A stretch of DNA of 64,000 bases from Nitrospira sp. (GTDB taxonomy: Bacteria; Nitrospirota; Nitrospiria; Nitrospirales; Nitrospiraceae), in NCBI GenBank assembly GCA_005116835.1, contig SWDM01000023.1, forward strand, positions 334,998-398,997, given 5' to 3'. Shown one piece after another: positions 8,962 through 17,387 of this stretch. Numbering within the stretch: the stretch's first letter is position 1; every line of letters starts with the position of its first letter. The position numbers and the translations under genes are program-made. The notes under the pieces were generated by a model. It was given only the letters and a program-made list of their open reading frames with translations, did not search any database and was not told the DNA's origin.

Positions 8962-10446
8962 ATGATCTCGCGTAGACAATTCCTGAAACTGGCTGGCGCG
9001 GCAGCAATCATGCCTTGGGGTTGTGCTCAGTTGGGGGTCCGTCCGTCCGGCATCCTGCTCAACGATGTGCATTCAGGACTGAATCCGACGATTGTGCGCG
9101 ACGTGATTCCAGTGCGATCGGTTCAGGCTATCCAGTCGGCGTTAGAACGGGCCATGAAAGAGGAGCGAGGGGTATCGGTAGCCGGTGGTCGTCACGCGAT
9201 GGGTGGACAACAGTTCGGAACCGACACGCTGCATCTTGATATGCGATCGTTTAACCAAGTGTTGAATTTCGATTCCGGTTCTGGGTTAGTCGAGGTTGAG
9301 GCCGGGATTCAATGGCCTGAGTTGATCCAGGCGTCTTTGGCCATGCAGGAAGGCGCTATTAAGCAATGGGGCATTGTTCAAAAGCAGACCGGCGCTGATC
9401 GGCTGAGTGTCGGCGGAGGCCTCTCGGCCAACATCCATGGGCGGGGTCTGAGGCTCAAGCCCTTCGTCGGCGATATCGAGTCCTTCAAGCTCGTCTTAGC
9501 CGATGGACAGGTAATGCTGTGCAGCAGGTTTCAGAACTCCGATCTGTTCAAGCTCGCAGTCGGCGGGTATGGTCTTTTCGGCATCGTGTCGTCGGTCACA
9601 CTTCGGCTCATGCCACGGCAGAAACTTCAACGCGTGGTCGAGCTGGTCCGAGTCGATGACGTGATACAGCGGTTCGAGCAACGGGTCGCAGAGGGATTTC
9701 TCTATGGGGACTGTCAATTTGCCCTGGATCCTGCCTCCGAAGACTTTCTCAGTCGCGGTATCTTTTCCTGCTACAGACCGGTCGATCCCGCTATGCCGAT
9801 TCCTGATCGTCAGCGGGAAATTTCCGAAGACCAATGGCTGCGCCTGCTCTATTTGGCCCATGCGGACAAGACGAAGGCCTTCGAGGTTTACGCCAGCGAA
9901 TATCTGACGACGAATGGCCAGATCTATTGGTCCGATACGCATCAAGCGAGCTATTACCCGGAAGGCTATCACCGGTCGCTCGACAGCAAGATGAAGGCTA
10001 GGACCACCGGGTCGGAAATGATTTCTGAGCTCTATGTGCCTCGGCAGGAACTGGCATCGTTCTTTGCGGACATGCGGGAAGATTTCCGGCGCCATAAGGT
10101 CGAAGCGATTTACGGCACGATTCGACTGATCGAACGGGACGACGAATCGTTTCTTGCCTGGGCCAAGGAGCCATGGGCCTGTACGGTCTTAAACCTTCAC
10201 GTATCCCACACAACGGAGGGCATTGAACGGGCAGCGGCATCGTTCCGTCGGCTGATCGATCTGGCAAGAAAGCGAGGCGGTAGTTATTTCTTGACCTATC
10301 ACAAATGGGCGACTCGCGGACAGGTCGAGGCCTGCTATCCGCAGTTCTCCGAGTTCCTTCGGTTGAAGCGGAAGCACGATCCGCAAGAGCGATTCCAGAG
10401 CGACTGGTACCGACACTACCGAACAATGTTCGCCGATCGCCTATGA
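8962..10446 (+). CDS. Exported FAD-linked oxidase (VAO/GlcD type)
   Basis: 494 residues from the ATG at 8962, which has AAGGAG at 8951-8956; a longer reading from 8902 lacks a ribosome site. The N-terminus has a twin-Arg motif, SRRQFLKLAG, and a hydrophobic stretch ending near WGC, so Tat export, possibly with lipidation, is likely. The FAD-binding half shows SVAGGRHAMGG and LSVGGGLSANIHGRG, as in GlcD/cytokinin-dehydrogenase-like oxidases. The C-terminal DPQERFQSDWYRHY resembles the C-terminal motif of D-lactone-oxidase/alditol-oxidase relatives. Its stop overlaps the start of the next membrane-protein gene. Substrate unknown. Confidence 0.85.
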   Translation: MISRRQFLKLAGAAAIMPWGCAQLGVRPSGILLNDVHSGLNPTIVRDVIPVRSVQAIQSALERAMKEERGVSVAGGRHAMGGQQFGTDTLHLDMRSFNQVLNFDSGSGLVEVEAGIQWPELIQASLAMQEGAIKQWGIVQKQTGADRLSVGGGLSANIHGRGLRLKPFVGDIESFKLVLADGQVMLCSRFQNSDLFKLAVGGYGLFGIVSSVTLRLMPRQKLQRVVELVRVDDVIQRFEQRVAEGFLYGDCQFALDPASEDFLSRGIFSCYRPVDPAMPIPDRQREISEDQWLRLLYLAHADKTKAFEVYASEYLTTNGQIYWSDTHQASYYPEGYHRSLDSKMKARTTGSEMISELYVPRQELASFFADMREDFRRHKVEAIYGTIRLIERDDESFLAWAKEPWACTVLNLHVSHTTEGIERAAASFRRLIDLARKRGGSYFLTYHKWATRGQVEACYPQFSEFLRLKRKHDPQERFQSDWYRHYRTMFADRL

Positions 10447-10898
10447 TCACCCCGCCACGCCGATTGGTTTGGTTGTTGTGGTTGCTCCTCTTCGCATTCT
10501 GTTGCCGCGTGCTGGGCCAGGCCTTGGTCGCCTTTCTTGGCGTCACATGGTTGCCGCCGATGAAGGAGTGGTACTCCGGCTTGATGGCCTATCCCCTGTT
10601 GCTTCCAACGCAGCTTCTCATCATTGCAATGTACACCAAGGTCTGCTGGGACTTTACGAGCGGGGACGGCTACTTTGTCCAGGCCAAGCCCCTGTTCGGC
10701 AGAGGCGTGCTCTGGTTCGGCTATATCTATCTGGCCGCCATGGTCCTTCGATACATCATTCGCATGAGTCTTTATCCGGAGGCCCGTTGGTTCGGTGGGA
10801 CGATTCCGATTGCCTTCCATTTGGTATTGGCGAGCTTCATCATCGCTTTTGGACGGTATCATAGGGACAGACTTATTCACCGGCCTCGGCCATCGTAA
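10443..10898 (+). CDS. Small integral membrane protein, unknown function
   Basis: 151 residues with about four transmembrane helices: near residues 8-28, 42-62, 82-105 and 118-138. The ATG at 10443 overlaps the stop of the FAD oxidase (ATGA), implying translational coupling, so it may act with the oxidase, for example as membrane anchor or electron acceptor. No haem or metal motif is evident. Family not recognised. Confidence 0.75.
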   Translation: MITPPRRLVWLLWLLLFAFCCRVLGQALVAFLGVTWLPPMKEWYSGLMAYPLLLPTQLLIIAMYTKVCWDFTSGDGYFVQAKPLFGRGVLWFGYIYLAAMVLRYIIRMSLYPEARWFGGTIPIAFHLVLASFIIAFGRYHRDRLIHRPRPS

Positions 10899-10905
10899 TT
10901 CATCC

Positions 10906-11538
10906 ATGTCTCTCTCCGAACCAACCACGATGGGGACAGACTATGTGCTTGCCTCTCTGTGTGGGTTCTTTGCCTGGCGGCTTTGGAGGGTGGGGAATGG
11001 GGCTGGGCAGGCGAGTGTCTGTGCCTGGGCTGCGGGGTTCGTGTGTTTTGGAATGGCTTCGCTAGCCGGCGGGACGGTTCATGGCTTCTCAATGGTTTTC
11101 GGTGAGGCTCTCCTACAGGAGTTATGGAAGCTCACCGCGTATGCGATTGGGTTGGCGAGCTTCTTTCTACTGACCGGCACCCTCAGCGCCTGCCTTCTTC
11201 CGTCTGTGCGTCGGGTTGCGATGTTGATTCCCTATACCCAACTGATTCTCTATGCGTTCTGGATGGCGACTCATGATGACTTTCGCTATGTCATCTATGA
11301 TTACGCCTTCACCAATCTTGGCATCTTGGCGCTACATTTTCGTGCTGGTCTTGCGAATAGGACCATGAGTGCCCTATGGCTGGTCGGCGGCGTGCTGCTG
11401 AGTTTCTTCGCGGCGGCTGTTCAGGCCGGTGGAGTCTCGCTCCACCGGCACTTCAACCACAATGATCTCTATCACGTGATCCAGATGGGCGGGATGTACC
11501 TATTCTATAGAGGCGCGCTCCTACTCAAGGATTGTTAA
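10906..11538 (+). CDS. Seven-helix membrane protein, DUF6962/CREST-like
   Basis: 210 residues starting at ATG 10906, 7 bp after the previous stop. About seven hydrophobic helices. Conserved-looking polar residues sit in membrane segments: GGTVHGFSM, WMATHDDFRY and, near the C-terminus, HRHFNHNDLYHVIQMGG. The His/Asp pattern resembles the alkaline-ceramidase/hemolysin-III (CREST) superfamily of membrane hydrolases; this is an inference from motif shape. Third gene of a likely operon with the FAD oxidase. Its end overlaps by 14 bp with the converging MutS-like gene. Confidence 0.7.
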   Translation: MSLSEPTTMGTDYVLASLCGFFAWRLWRVGNGAGQASVCAWAAGFVCFGMASLAGGTVHGFSMVFGEALLQELWKLTAYAIGLASFFLLTGTLSACLLPSVRRVAMLIPYTQLILYAFWMATHDDFRYVIYDYAFTNLGILALHFRAGLANRTMSALWLVGGVLLSFFAAAVQAGGVSLHRHFNHNDLYHVIQMGGMYLFYRGALLLKDC

Positions 11539-13405
11539 CCTTCTTGCCCACTTCTTCTTTGGGGACCGGCAACCCTTCCCACTCCATAATCCGCAACGCG
11601 TTAGTGGTGGGGCAGGGGCCTGGCCTGAGCTTGTAGTCGAATTGCAGCGCGCCGGCTGCCACCGTTTCTTGAAAGTGGCCGTTTCGCAACCCTGGAACTG
11701 TTTTATCGAGGTCGGTCAATTCCAGATCGTGGGTGGTGACCAGGCCGAACCCGTTGCCTTGCGAGAGTGCGGTAATGAAGGAACGGCTTCCGATCAACCG
11801 TTCACGATTGTTGGTGCCTTTGAATATCTCGTCGATCAGAAAGAGCACGGGTGGGCTGGACCGATCCGCCGTCGCGTCGAGCAGGCTTTTGAGACGTTTC
11901 ACTTCGGCATAGAAAAACGACAGGCCCGCTTCGAGCGAGTCATCCACGCGGATACAGGTCGCGAGGCGGACCCATGTCCACTCGAATCGATCGGCGCAGA
12001 CTGGGGCTCCTGCTTGGGCCAGGCACAGATTGATGCCCAGCGTTCGAAGGAAGGTGCTTTTCCCCGACATGTTGGATCCGGTCACCAGGAGGACGGATCC
12101 AGGCGATTCGAGAGAGAGATCATTCGAGATCCGGCGCGTTTCAGGGAGCAGGGGATGGGCGAGGCCTATGACTGACAGCCTGGCCTGCGCGCCATTACGC
12201 TGAGGGTCGGTATTGAGTGGGTCCGGCCAACGGTACGATGGATGGAGCGCTGAAAATGTGGCGAGCGCCGAGGCCGCCTCGACTTCAGCCAGCCGATCCA
12301 GCCAGGTCGGCAGGTGGGAAGCCACTTGTGCCTGAATTCGTTGGAGCCGATAGGTGAACCACAGATCCCAGGGGCAGACTGCATTGACGGCAAGGTGGAT
12401 GAGTGGATGGGCTTTGACGCTGATTGCATGCAGGGTGCGGGCTGCTTGCCTGACGAGTTGAGGCGGATTCATGCCGGGGGTGCGCAACGGTTCCCAGAGT
12501 CCGGCAAGCGCCGAATGGCGAGGTTTGGCATGTCGTTCGACAAATCCCAGCACGGCTCCCAGTTTCTCCAGTTGGAAATGCACGCCCACTGCATGTTCCA
12601 ACAGCTCTTCTCCCTGATCGGTCCAGAAATAGAGCAAGGCATAAGGCGCGAAGGACCACATCCAATAATTCGGCAGCCAGTCGAGCAGGGCGCTCAACCC
12701 AAGCGCGAGGGTGGCGGTGGCAAGCAGGAGTTGAATGCCTAAGACGGTCGTGAGGTGAGGGAAGCCGACTGCATGATTCAGGACGGCCTCCAATCGTTGT
12801 CCGTTGATTTCCTGCTCACCGATGAGTTGAGCTTCCAGCCCCAGGCGGTCGCGAAATAGCGATCGCGGGATGAGTTCCTCCACGAGGCGCCGGCGCAGGA
12901 GCCATTGGTCAGGTTTCGGTGGTTGCTCAAGCAGCCATGACTGCAGCCGTGTTTGTCCTTGCGAGGAGACAGTGGTGTCGAGCAGATGGAGAAGCGAGTG
13001 GGGGCCGACAATGTCCAAGTCTTTGGCGTAGGGGTGGTGATCGGGCACAGTCGATTGACGAGCGGGAATGTGAGCCCAATCCAGCCGGAGACGAGCCAGA
13101 TGCACGAGCTTGATCTGCTTCCAAAGGCGAAGCCGGTGCAAGCGACTTTCGAGCCTGTTATGATAGACGGCCACAGTCAAAAATAGTGCGGCGAAAGCGA
13201 TGAGTGCCCCATTGCCTGCTTGGTACCATCCCATTTTGTAGAGGGTTACCGTGCAGATCGCTCCAAGGATGAACAGGATGAGACGCCAGCGGCTGAGTCT
13301 GGAGCTGGCGGCTGTGGCCAGGGTGATCATGCGGTCGAGTTTCGCCACCAGGCCGGTAAGCGCTAGGGTTTTTGATTTTGGCGTCATAGGCTGGTTGTGG
13401 CCCAT
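11525..13405 (-). CDS. Membrane-anchored MutS-like ATPase
   Basis: 626 residues from ATG 13405, with AAGG at a proper distance; a TTG at 13441 is less likely. Two transmembrane helices near residues 40-80 are followed by a MutS core/clamp-like helical region and an ABC-type ATPase domain: Walker A GSNMSGKST near 441 and Walker B FLIDEIFKGTN near 515, with a His switch in TTHDLE. The mismatch-recognition domain I is absent, so it is not a canonical mismatch-repair MutS. Membrane-linked MutS relatives of this layout are widespread but poorly understood. Stand-alone, convergent with the upstream operon. Confidence 0.85.
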   Translation of the reverse strand: MGHNQPMTPKSKTLALTGLVAKLDRMITLATAASSRLSRWRLILFILGAICTVTLYKMGWYQAGNGALIAFAALFLTVAVYHNRLESRLHRLRLWKQIKLVHLARLRLDWAHIPARQSTVPDHHPYAKDLDIVGPHSLLHLLDTTVSSQGQTRLQSWLLEQPPKPDQWLLRRRLVEELIPRSLFRDRLGLEAQLIGEQEINGQRLEAVLNHAVGFPHLTTVLGIQLLLATATLALGLSALLDWLPNYWMWSFAPYALLYFWTDQGEELLEHAVGVHFQLEKLGAVLGFVERHAKPRHSALAGLWEPLRTPGMNPPQLVRQAARTLHAISVKAHPLIHLAVNAVCPWDLWFTYRLQRIQAQVASHLPTWLDRLAEVEAASALATFSALHPSYRWPDPLNTDPQRNGAQARLSVIGLAHPLLPETRRISNDLSLESPGSVLLVTGSNMSGKSTFLRTLGINLCLAQAGAPVCADRFEWTWVRLATCIRVDDSLEAGLSFFYAEVKRLKSLLDATADRSSPPVLFLIDEIFKGTNNRERLIGSRSFITALSQGNGFGLVTTHDLELTDLDKTVPGLRNGHFQETVAAGALQFDYKLRPGPCPTTNALRIMEWEGLPVPKEEVGKKVNNP

Positions 13406-13446
13406 AGAGCCGACCTTACTGGATGGGGCGGTCCTCGTCAATCACC

Positions 13447-13640
13447 TAGCCCGCATGATTCATGAACGCTTCTGCTGCAATCGCCGATCCGCTGCTGCGA
13501 CAAGCCTTCGGTCGGCGGGCTCGCCCATCGGACCCTCAACGTACTGCACGAGTACGCCTCAGGTCCTCCGGGCTCCGCGCGCCGCTCTCGCGACGCGGCT
13601 CAGCGATTTCGCGGCGAACCGTCATGAAGCATGCGGGCTG
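13447..13640. repeat. Dispersed ~190-bp repeat A, copy 1, with 19-bp terminal inverted repeats
   Basis: Ends are TAGCCCGCATGATTCATGA (13447-13465) and its inverse at 13622-13640, 17 of 19 matching. The whole unit aligns end to end with the reverse complement of 47484-47675, with roughly one difference in seven by eye. No transposase is inside. It stops 8 bp before the prmA ATG, so it supplies the translation-initiation region of that gene. Looks like a MITE-type non-autonomous element. Confidence 0.85.
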
Positions 13641-13648
13641 GTGTCGTG

Positions 13649-14530
13649 ATGCAGGATGAGTGGATCGATGTGACGGTTCGGAGTGACGTGGATGCCGCTG
13701 AGCTGCTTGGACTCCTGGCAGATCCATTCGTCCAGGGTAGCTGGCAAGACGACGGCGCGATCCACATTTATTGGCCCAGTCAACATTGGTCACAGGATCG
13801 ATACGTTCGACTCAGGCAAGTCCTTCAACAGATGGAGGGACGGGGAGATCAAGGGCTCAACATTCTGGTGCAGTCCCTTTCGCACCAGGATTGGAATCGA
13901 CAGTGGGCAGAATCGGTGAAGCCCCTTCGTGTCGGGCATCGGATCGTCATTCGACCCAGTTGGGAGCCGGTCGATCTGCGGCCCGGCGATGTGGAAATCA
14001 TCCTCGACCCGAAGCAGGCATTCGGAACAGGCCACCATGCGACGACCAGAATGTTGTTGGAATGGCTCGAAGACCGTATTCAAGGGGGCGAATCTGTGCT
14101 GGACGTGGGGGCAGGGAGCGGCATTCTGGCTATGGCATCATTGCGGCTTGGCGCAACCTCGGCCTTGGGGGTAGAATGCGATCCTGTTGCGGTGGATTGC
14201 GCGCGCGACTATGGCGCAGAGAACGGGTTCGGAAGTAATCTTGAATTCCGGTGCGGAACGCTGGAAGAGGTTCACGGGGAAAGAGCACTGAGGCCGGACC
14301 TCGTATTGGCCAATCTGGATCGGCAGACGTTGTTGCAGTTGCGCGATAAATTGGCGCAGTACGTGAGCCGTGGTGCGCGTCTGTTGCTGTCCGGTATTCT
14401 GATCGAACAAGAGAAAGAAGTTGTCGAGGCGTTCTCCTCGCACGGCGCCTTGTTGCTTCAGCGGCGGGAACAAGAGGGCTGGGTGGCTTTGGAATTGCTG
14501 ATGGCGGAGTCTTGCGAAGGAGTAAATTGA
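13649..14530 (+). CDS. prmA: Ribosomal protein L11 methyltransferase
   Basis: 293 residues. Methylates ribosomal protein L11 using S-adenosylmethionine in the cytoplasm. Family hallmarks: QAFGTGHHATTRM (about residues 123-135), the SAM-binding LDVGAGSGILA, and a catalytic-type NL motif in LVLANLDR. The N-terminal ~100 residues correspond to the L11-binding domain. ATG 13649 is chosen over ATG 13631 because the latter lies inside repeat A; neither has a clear Shine-Dalgarno sequence. Stop overlaps the start of the MOSC gene by one base. Confidence 0.93.
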   Translation: MQDEWIDVTVRSDVDAAELLGLLADPFVQGSWQDDGAIHIYWPSQHWSQDRYVRLRQVLQQMEGRGDQGLNILVQSLSHQDWNRQWAESVKPLRVGHRIVIRPSWEPVDLRPGDVEIILDPKQAFGTGHHATTRMLLEWLEDRIQGGESVLDVGAGSGILAMASLRLGATSALGVECDPVAVDCARDYGAENGFGSNLEFRCGTLEEVHGERALRPDLVLANLDRQTLLQLRDKLAQYVSRGARLLLSGILIEQEKEVVEAFSSHGALLLQRREQEGWVALELLMAESCEGVN

Positions 14531-15021
14531 TGACCGAAAATGGACGACCTCCATATTCCCACCTGCACCAAATCAATGTATCGGATGGAGGTGTGCCGAA
14601 ATGGCCGGTACTGGAGGCCCTCATCACCAAGGCGGGAATCGAGGGCGACCGGCAACAGAACCTGAAAGCACATGGCGGGCCCGATCGCGCGGTCTGTCTC
14701 TATTCGCAAGAGCTGATTGAGCGGTTGCAGGATGAGGGCCACTCAATCGAGGCCGGTTCCTCCGGAGAGAACCTGACGCTTGCCGGGCTTGAGTGGGAGA
14801 AGTTGAAACCCGGCGATCTGCTTGAGGTGGGGCCAGAGGTCAAGCTCGAAGTCACGAGTTATACCAGTCCTTGCGAGAAGAATGCCCAGTGGTTCCGGGA
14901 GAGAGACTTCAAGCGAGTGTCCCAGAAAATAAATCCAGGATGGAGTCGGCTCTACGCGAAAGTGCTGCGCGAGGGGGTGGTGAGACCGGGGGATGAAGTG
15001 GTGATTGAAAGGAAGGAATAG
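14530..15021 (+). CDS. MOSC-domain protein
   Basis: 163 residues from ATG 14530, overlapping the prmA stop, with GAAGGAG at 14515-14521. MOSC hallmarks: early HQINVSDGGVPK, GIEGDRQ, HGGPDRAVCLYS, GENLT and the conserved Cys in TSYTSPCEKNAQWF. MOSC proteins (YiiM/YuaD type) bind pyranopterin-molybdenum or act in molybdenum-dependent N-hydroxylamine reduction; the Cys is the presumed metal ligand. Translationally coupled to prmA. Confidence 0.88.
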   Translation: MTENGRPPYSHLHQINVSDGGVPKWPVLEALITKAGIEGDRQQNLKAHGGPDRAVCLYSQELIERLQDEGHSIEAGSSGENLTLAGLEWEKLKPGDLLEVGPEVKLEVTSYTSPCEKNAQWFRERDFKRVSQKINPGWSRLYAKVLREGVVRPGDEVVIERKE

Positions 15022-15092
15022 CTATCAGTTGTCAGCCATCAGCGTTCAGTTTCCGATACCGGATGACTTGCTGATGGCTGAATGCTGATAGC
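15021..15092. repeat. Imperfect inverted repeat after the MOSC gene
   Basis: A 23-bp arm at 15021-15043 pairs with 15070-15092 (20 of 23 positions). The left arm starts at the last base of the TAG stop codon. It could fold in the transcript as a 3'-end hairpin; there is no T-run, so it is not a classic intrinsic terminator. Confidence 0.75.
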
Positions 15093-15101
15093 AGGGGGCC
15101 C

Positions 15102-15761
15102 ATGGACCGTATACTCGAACCTGAATTGATGGATGACCCTGAGCAGGCCCTTGCCTATGCGCAGATGGACTTTGAAACGGAGAATCAAGACTTCGTCGAT
15201 CGCTTCCGCGAATACTTTCCTGATTTTTCCAATGGGCATGTGCTCGATCTAGGTTGTGGGCCAGGCGATATTCCTATCCGCTTTGCTCAGGTGTTTCCCG
15301 CTTGCCGCGTTACCGGTGTCGATGCGTCGGGCCCCATGTTGCGATTGGCTGAGGAAGCGGTGCACCAGGCCGGCTTGACCGATCGTGTGACTTTCCGCTG
15401 TGAGCGATTTCAAGATCTCGCCGGAGTCAGTTTTGCTGACGCAGCCATTTCCAATAGCTTGCTGCATCATGTGCCGAATCCATTGCAGTTTTGGCACAAG
15501 CTGCGATTGGCCGTGAAGCCTGGCTCACCTGTGCTCGTGATGGATTTACTCAGGCCGGAGTCGCCGGAAGAAGCCCAGGCCATCGTCGATCGGTATGCCT
15601 CCGGGGCTCCGGACATTCTCCGGCGAGACTTCTACAACTCGTTGCTCGCAGCTTTCACGGAGGATGAGATCGGCTCACAGTTGGCGCGGATGAATCTGAC
15701 GCGCCTGTTGATCGATGTGATTGATGATCGGCATTGGGTCGTCAGCGGAATCATCCACTGA
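15102..15761 (+). CDS. Class I SAM-dependent methyltransferase
   Basis: 219 residues. Rossmann-type motif I is LDLGCGPGDIPIRFA (about residues 48-62), followed by the acidic GVDASGPML. Motif IV-like ISNSLLHHVPNP contains a His pair. C-terminal segment LLAAFTEDEIGSQL is typical of the Methyltransf_11/25 group. Substrate not predictable. Third gene in the same direction after prmA and MOSC, with an 80-bp gap holding an inverted repeat. Confidence 0.85.
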   Translation: MDRILEPELMDDPEQALAYAQMDFETENQDFVDRFREYFPDFSNGHVLDLGCGPGDIPIRFAQVFPACRVTGVDASGPMLRLAEEAVHQAGLTDRVTFRCERFQDLAGVSFADAAISNSLLHHVPNPLQFWHKLRLAVKPGSPVLVMDLLRPESPEEAQAIVDRYASGAPDILRRDFYNSLLAAFTEDEIGSQLARMNLTRLLIDVIDDRHWVVSGIIH

Positions 15762-15764
15762 TCA

Positions 15765-15896
15765 GGGCCGGATGGTGAAAACGATCCCCAACAGCGTTCT
15801 CACCTCGGCCACATCCTCAACGTACCCCGGAGGGTACGCCTGCGGTGTGGCCATCGGCTGCGGGCTTGTTGGATGATCGTTTTGACCATCCGGCCC
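15765..15896. repeat. Inverted-repeat element directly after a stop codon (repeat C family, divergent)
   Basis: Starts 3 bp after the TGA at 15759-15761. Arms at 15765-15786 and 15875-15896 match at 21 of 22 positions. The interior shares long blocks (for example GTTCTCACCTCGGCC and ATCCTCAACGTA) with the element at 17.07-17.33 kb, but lacks that element's extra ~60 bp in the middle. Confidence 0.8.
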
Positions 15897-15928
15897 GCTC
15901 CACCGCAGTTCCTGGTCACTTCTGAAAT

Positions 15929-16211
15929 CTGATTTGCATGGCTCTGTAATCCCAAAATGATAATGTCCGCTTTGGCCCAAGTAGACATGTCCTCTTCGTT
16001 GCGAGACTGTCGGCTCTCACAAGGAGGGTCAGATGGTCAGAGAGGACAGGGTCATCATGAGTGTGAAGCGAGGCCGGATCATCCGTGGCGCCGACGCCTG
16101 CGACCGGAACGGCAAACACAGGCGACGGTGGCGAGAACCTAAACCGGACATATCTACTTTGGGAGGAAGAGGACATTTCTATTTGGGCTTGACACTGATT
16201 TGCATGGCTCT
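15929..16211. mobile_element. Insertion-sequence relic flanked by a 17-bp direct repeat
   Basis: The direct repeat CTGATTTGCATGGCTCT occurs at 15929-15945 and 16195-16211. Inside each end are inverted sequences GCCCAAGTAGACATGTCCTCTT / GCCCAAATAGAAATGTCCTCTT (given here as two 22-base ends, differing at two positions), a shape expected of IS terminal repeats. A plus-strand frame from 16033 begins like a transposase start (MVREDRVIMSVKR) and later reads PKPDISTLGGRGHFYLGL, as if the middle of the gene were deleted. Family not assigned with certainty; ISNCY-like is a guess. Confidence 0.5.
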
Positions 16212-16247
16212 CGCTTAGCGACGTCTGCTTATGTAAGCTAACGCATC

Positions 16248-17066
16248 ATGCGACTTTTGCTCAGGATCTTTTTTCTCCTCTCACTATTGATCAGCCTGCC
16301 CTTAAGTAATGACATCGCCCAAGCGCAACTTGAACGTCTGCGGAAAGGTGGACCAGTCGAACAGACGGCTGTTGCTGACACTCCTCTGGTCGAGATTCCT
16401 GCCGGTGAGTTCGCCATGGGATTGGATGGGATGCAGGCTTTGGAGGATGAACGTCCCAAGCATCAGGTCTGGCTTCCCGTCTTCTCGATCGATATCCATG
16501 AAGTGACAACAATGCAATATGCATCGTTTCTTGCTGCCTCAGATCGCCTGCCTCCTTGGCAATGGGACACGGTCGATCTGGCGAAGCATCACGATCGGCC
16601 GGTGATCGGCGTAGACTGGTCCGATGCGGATGCCTATTGTCGATGGAGAGGGAAGCGGCTTCCTACCGAGGCGGAATGGGAAAAGTCGGCCAGAGGAGCG
16701 GATGGAAGGTCGTATCCCTGGGGCAATCACTCTCCGACTAAGGAGATGGCGAATTTTGCGTTGGGGGCGCGGTTCAGCTACAGCCAAGTCTTGATGCCTG
16801 CTCAATCTTATGAGCGCGGCAAGAGTCCCTATGGCCTCTACCACATGGCGGGAAATGTGTGGGAGTGGGTGCAGGATTGGTACGGCGCAGACTATTACAA
16901 GGTATCGCCCGAACAGAACCCGCAAGGGCCTGAGCAGGGGCAATTCAAAGTGCTGCGCGGTGGATCGTGGTCCGATCTGCCCAAATACTTGCTGACCTAC
17001 GGACGATTCAAACTCACGTCGGGAACGAAGAACAGCTATACCGGCTTCCGCTGTGCCAAATCTTAG
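16248..17066 (+). CDS. Exported SUMF1/FGE-sulfatase-domain protein
   Basis: 272 residues. A signal peptide of about 27 residues is followed by a complete formylglycine-generating-enzyme-type fold: VEIPAGEFAMG, DIHEVTTMQYASFL, PVIGVDWSDADAYCRWRGKRL, LPTEAEWEKSARG, GNVWEWVQDWYG, VLRGGSWSD and C-terminal GFRCAKS. True FGE activity needs a particular Cys arrangement that I cannot confirm; many bacterial members serve other roles. The stop codon TAG is also the first part of the adjoining inverted-repeat element. Confidence 0.85.
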   Translation: MRLLLRIFFLLSLLISLPLSNDIAQAQLERLRKGGPVEQTAVADTPLVEIPAGEFAMGLDGMQALEDERPKHQVWLPVFSIDIHEVTTMQYASFLAASDRLPPWQWDTVDLAKHHDRPVIGVDWSDADAYCRWRGKRLPTEAEWEKSARGADGRSYPWGNHSPTKEMANFALGARFSYSQVLMPAQSYERGKSPYGLYHMAGNVWEWVQDWYGADYYKVSPEQNPQGPEQGQFKVLRGGSWSDLPKYLLTYGRFKLTSGTKNSYTGFRCAKS

Positions 17067-17326
17067 CAGGCTGATGAAAACGGTCGATATGCTCACCCGC
17101 CCGACCCCGGTGCGCCAAGACGCACCCTAGCCCAGGCTTCGTTCTCACCTCGGCCCCATCCTCAACGTAGCCCTTCGGGAAAGAGCTGCTCCGCAGCTCG
17201 GGGTTGGGAGGGTGAGAATATTACGCCTGTGGTGTGGCCGTCGGCTGCGGCCTTGCACGGTGAAGGGCGCGTCTTGGCGCGCCGGGGTCGGGCGGGTGAG
17301 CATATCGACCGTTTTGATCAGCCTGC
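17066..17326. repeat. Inverted-repeat element with 62-bp arms starting at a stop codon (repeat C family)
   Basis: Arms at 17066-17127 and 17265-17326 match at 59 of 62 positions. The left arm begins with the G of the TAG stop of the upstream gene. The interior carries blocks shared with the 15.8-kb element, plus its own small palindrome (AGCTGCTCCGCAGCT). The end motif CAGGCTGATGAAAA recurs, with variation, at 20.3-20.5 kb and 45.1-45.3 kb. Confidence 0.9.
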
Positions 17327-17387
17327 AATCAAAATGTTCAAAATGGGCTTTTAGAACGACCGCCGTGAGGGTAGTGAGTCATTCGGA

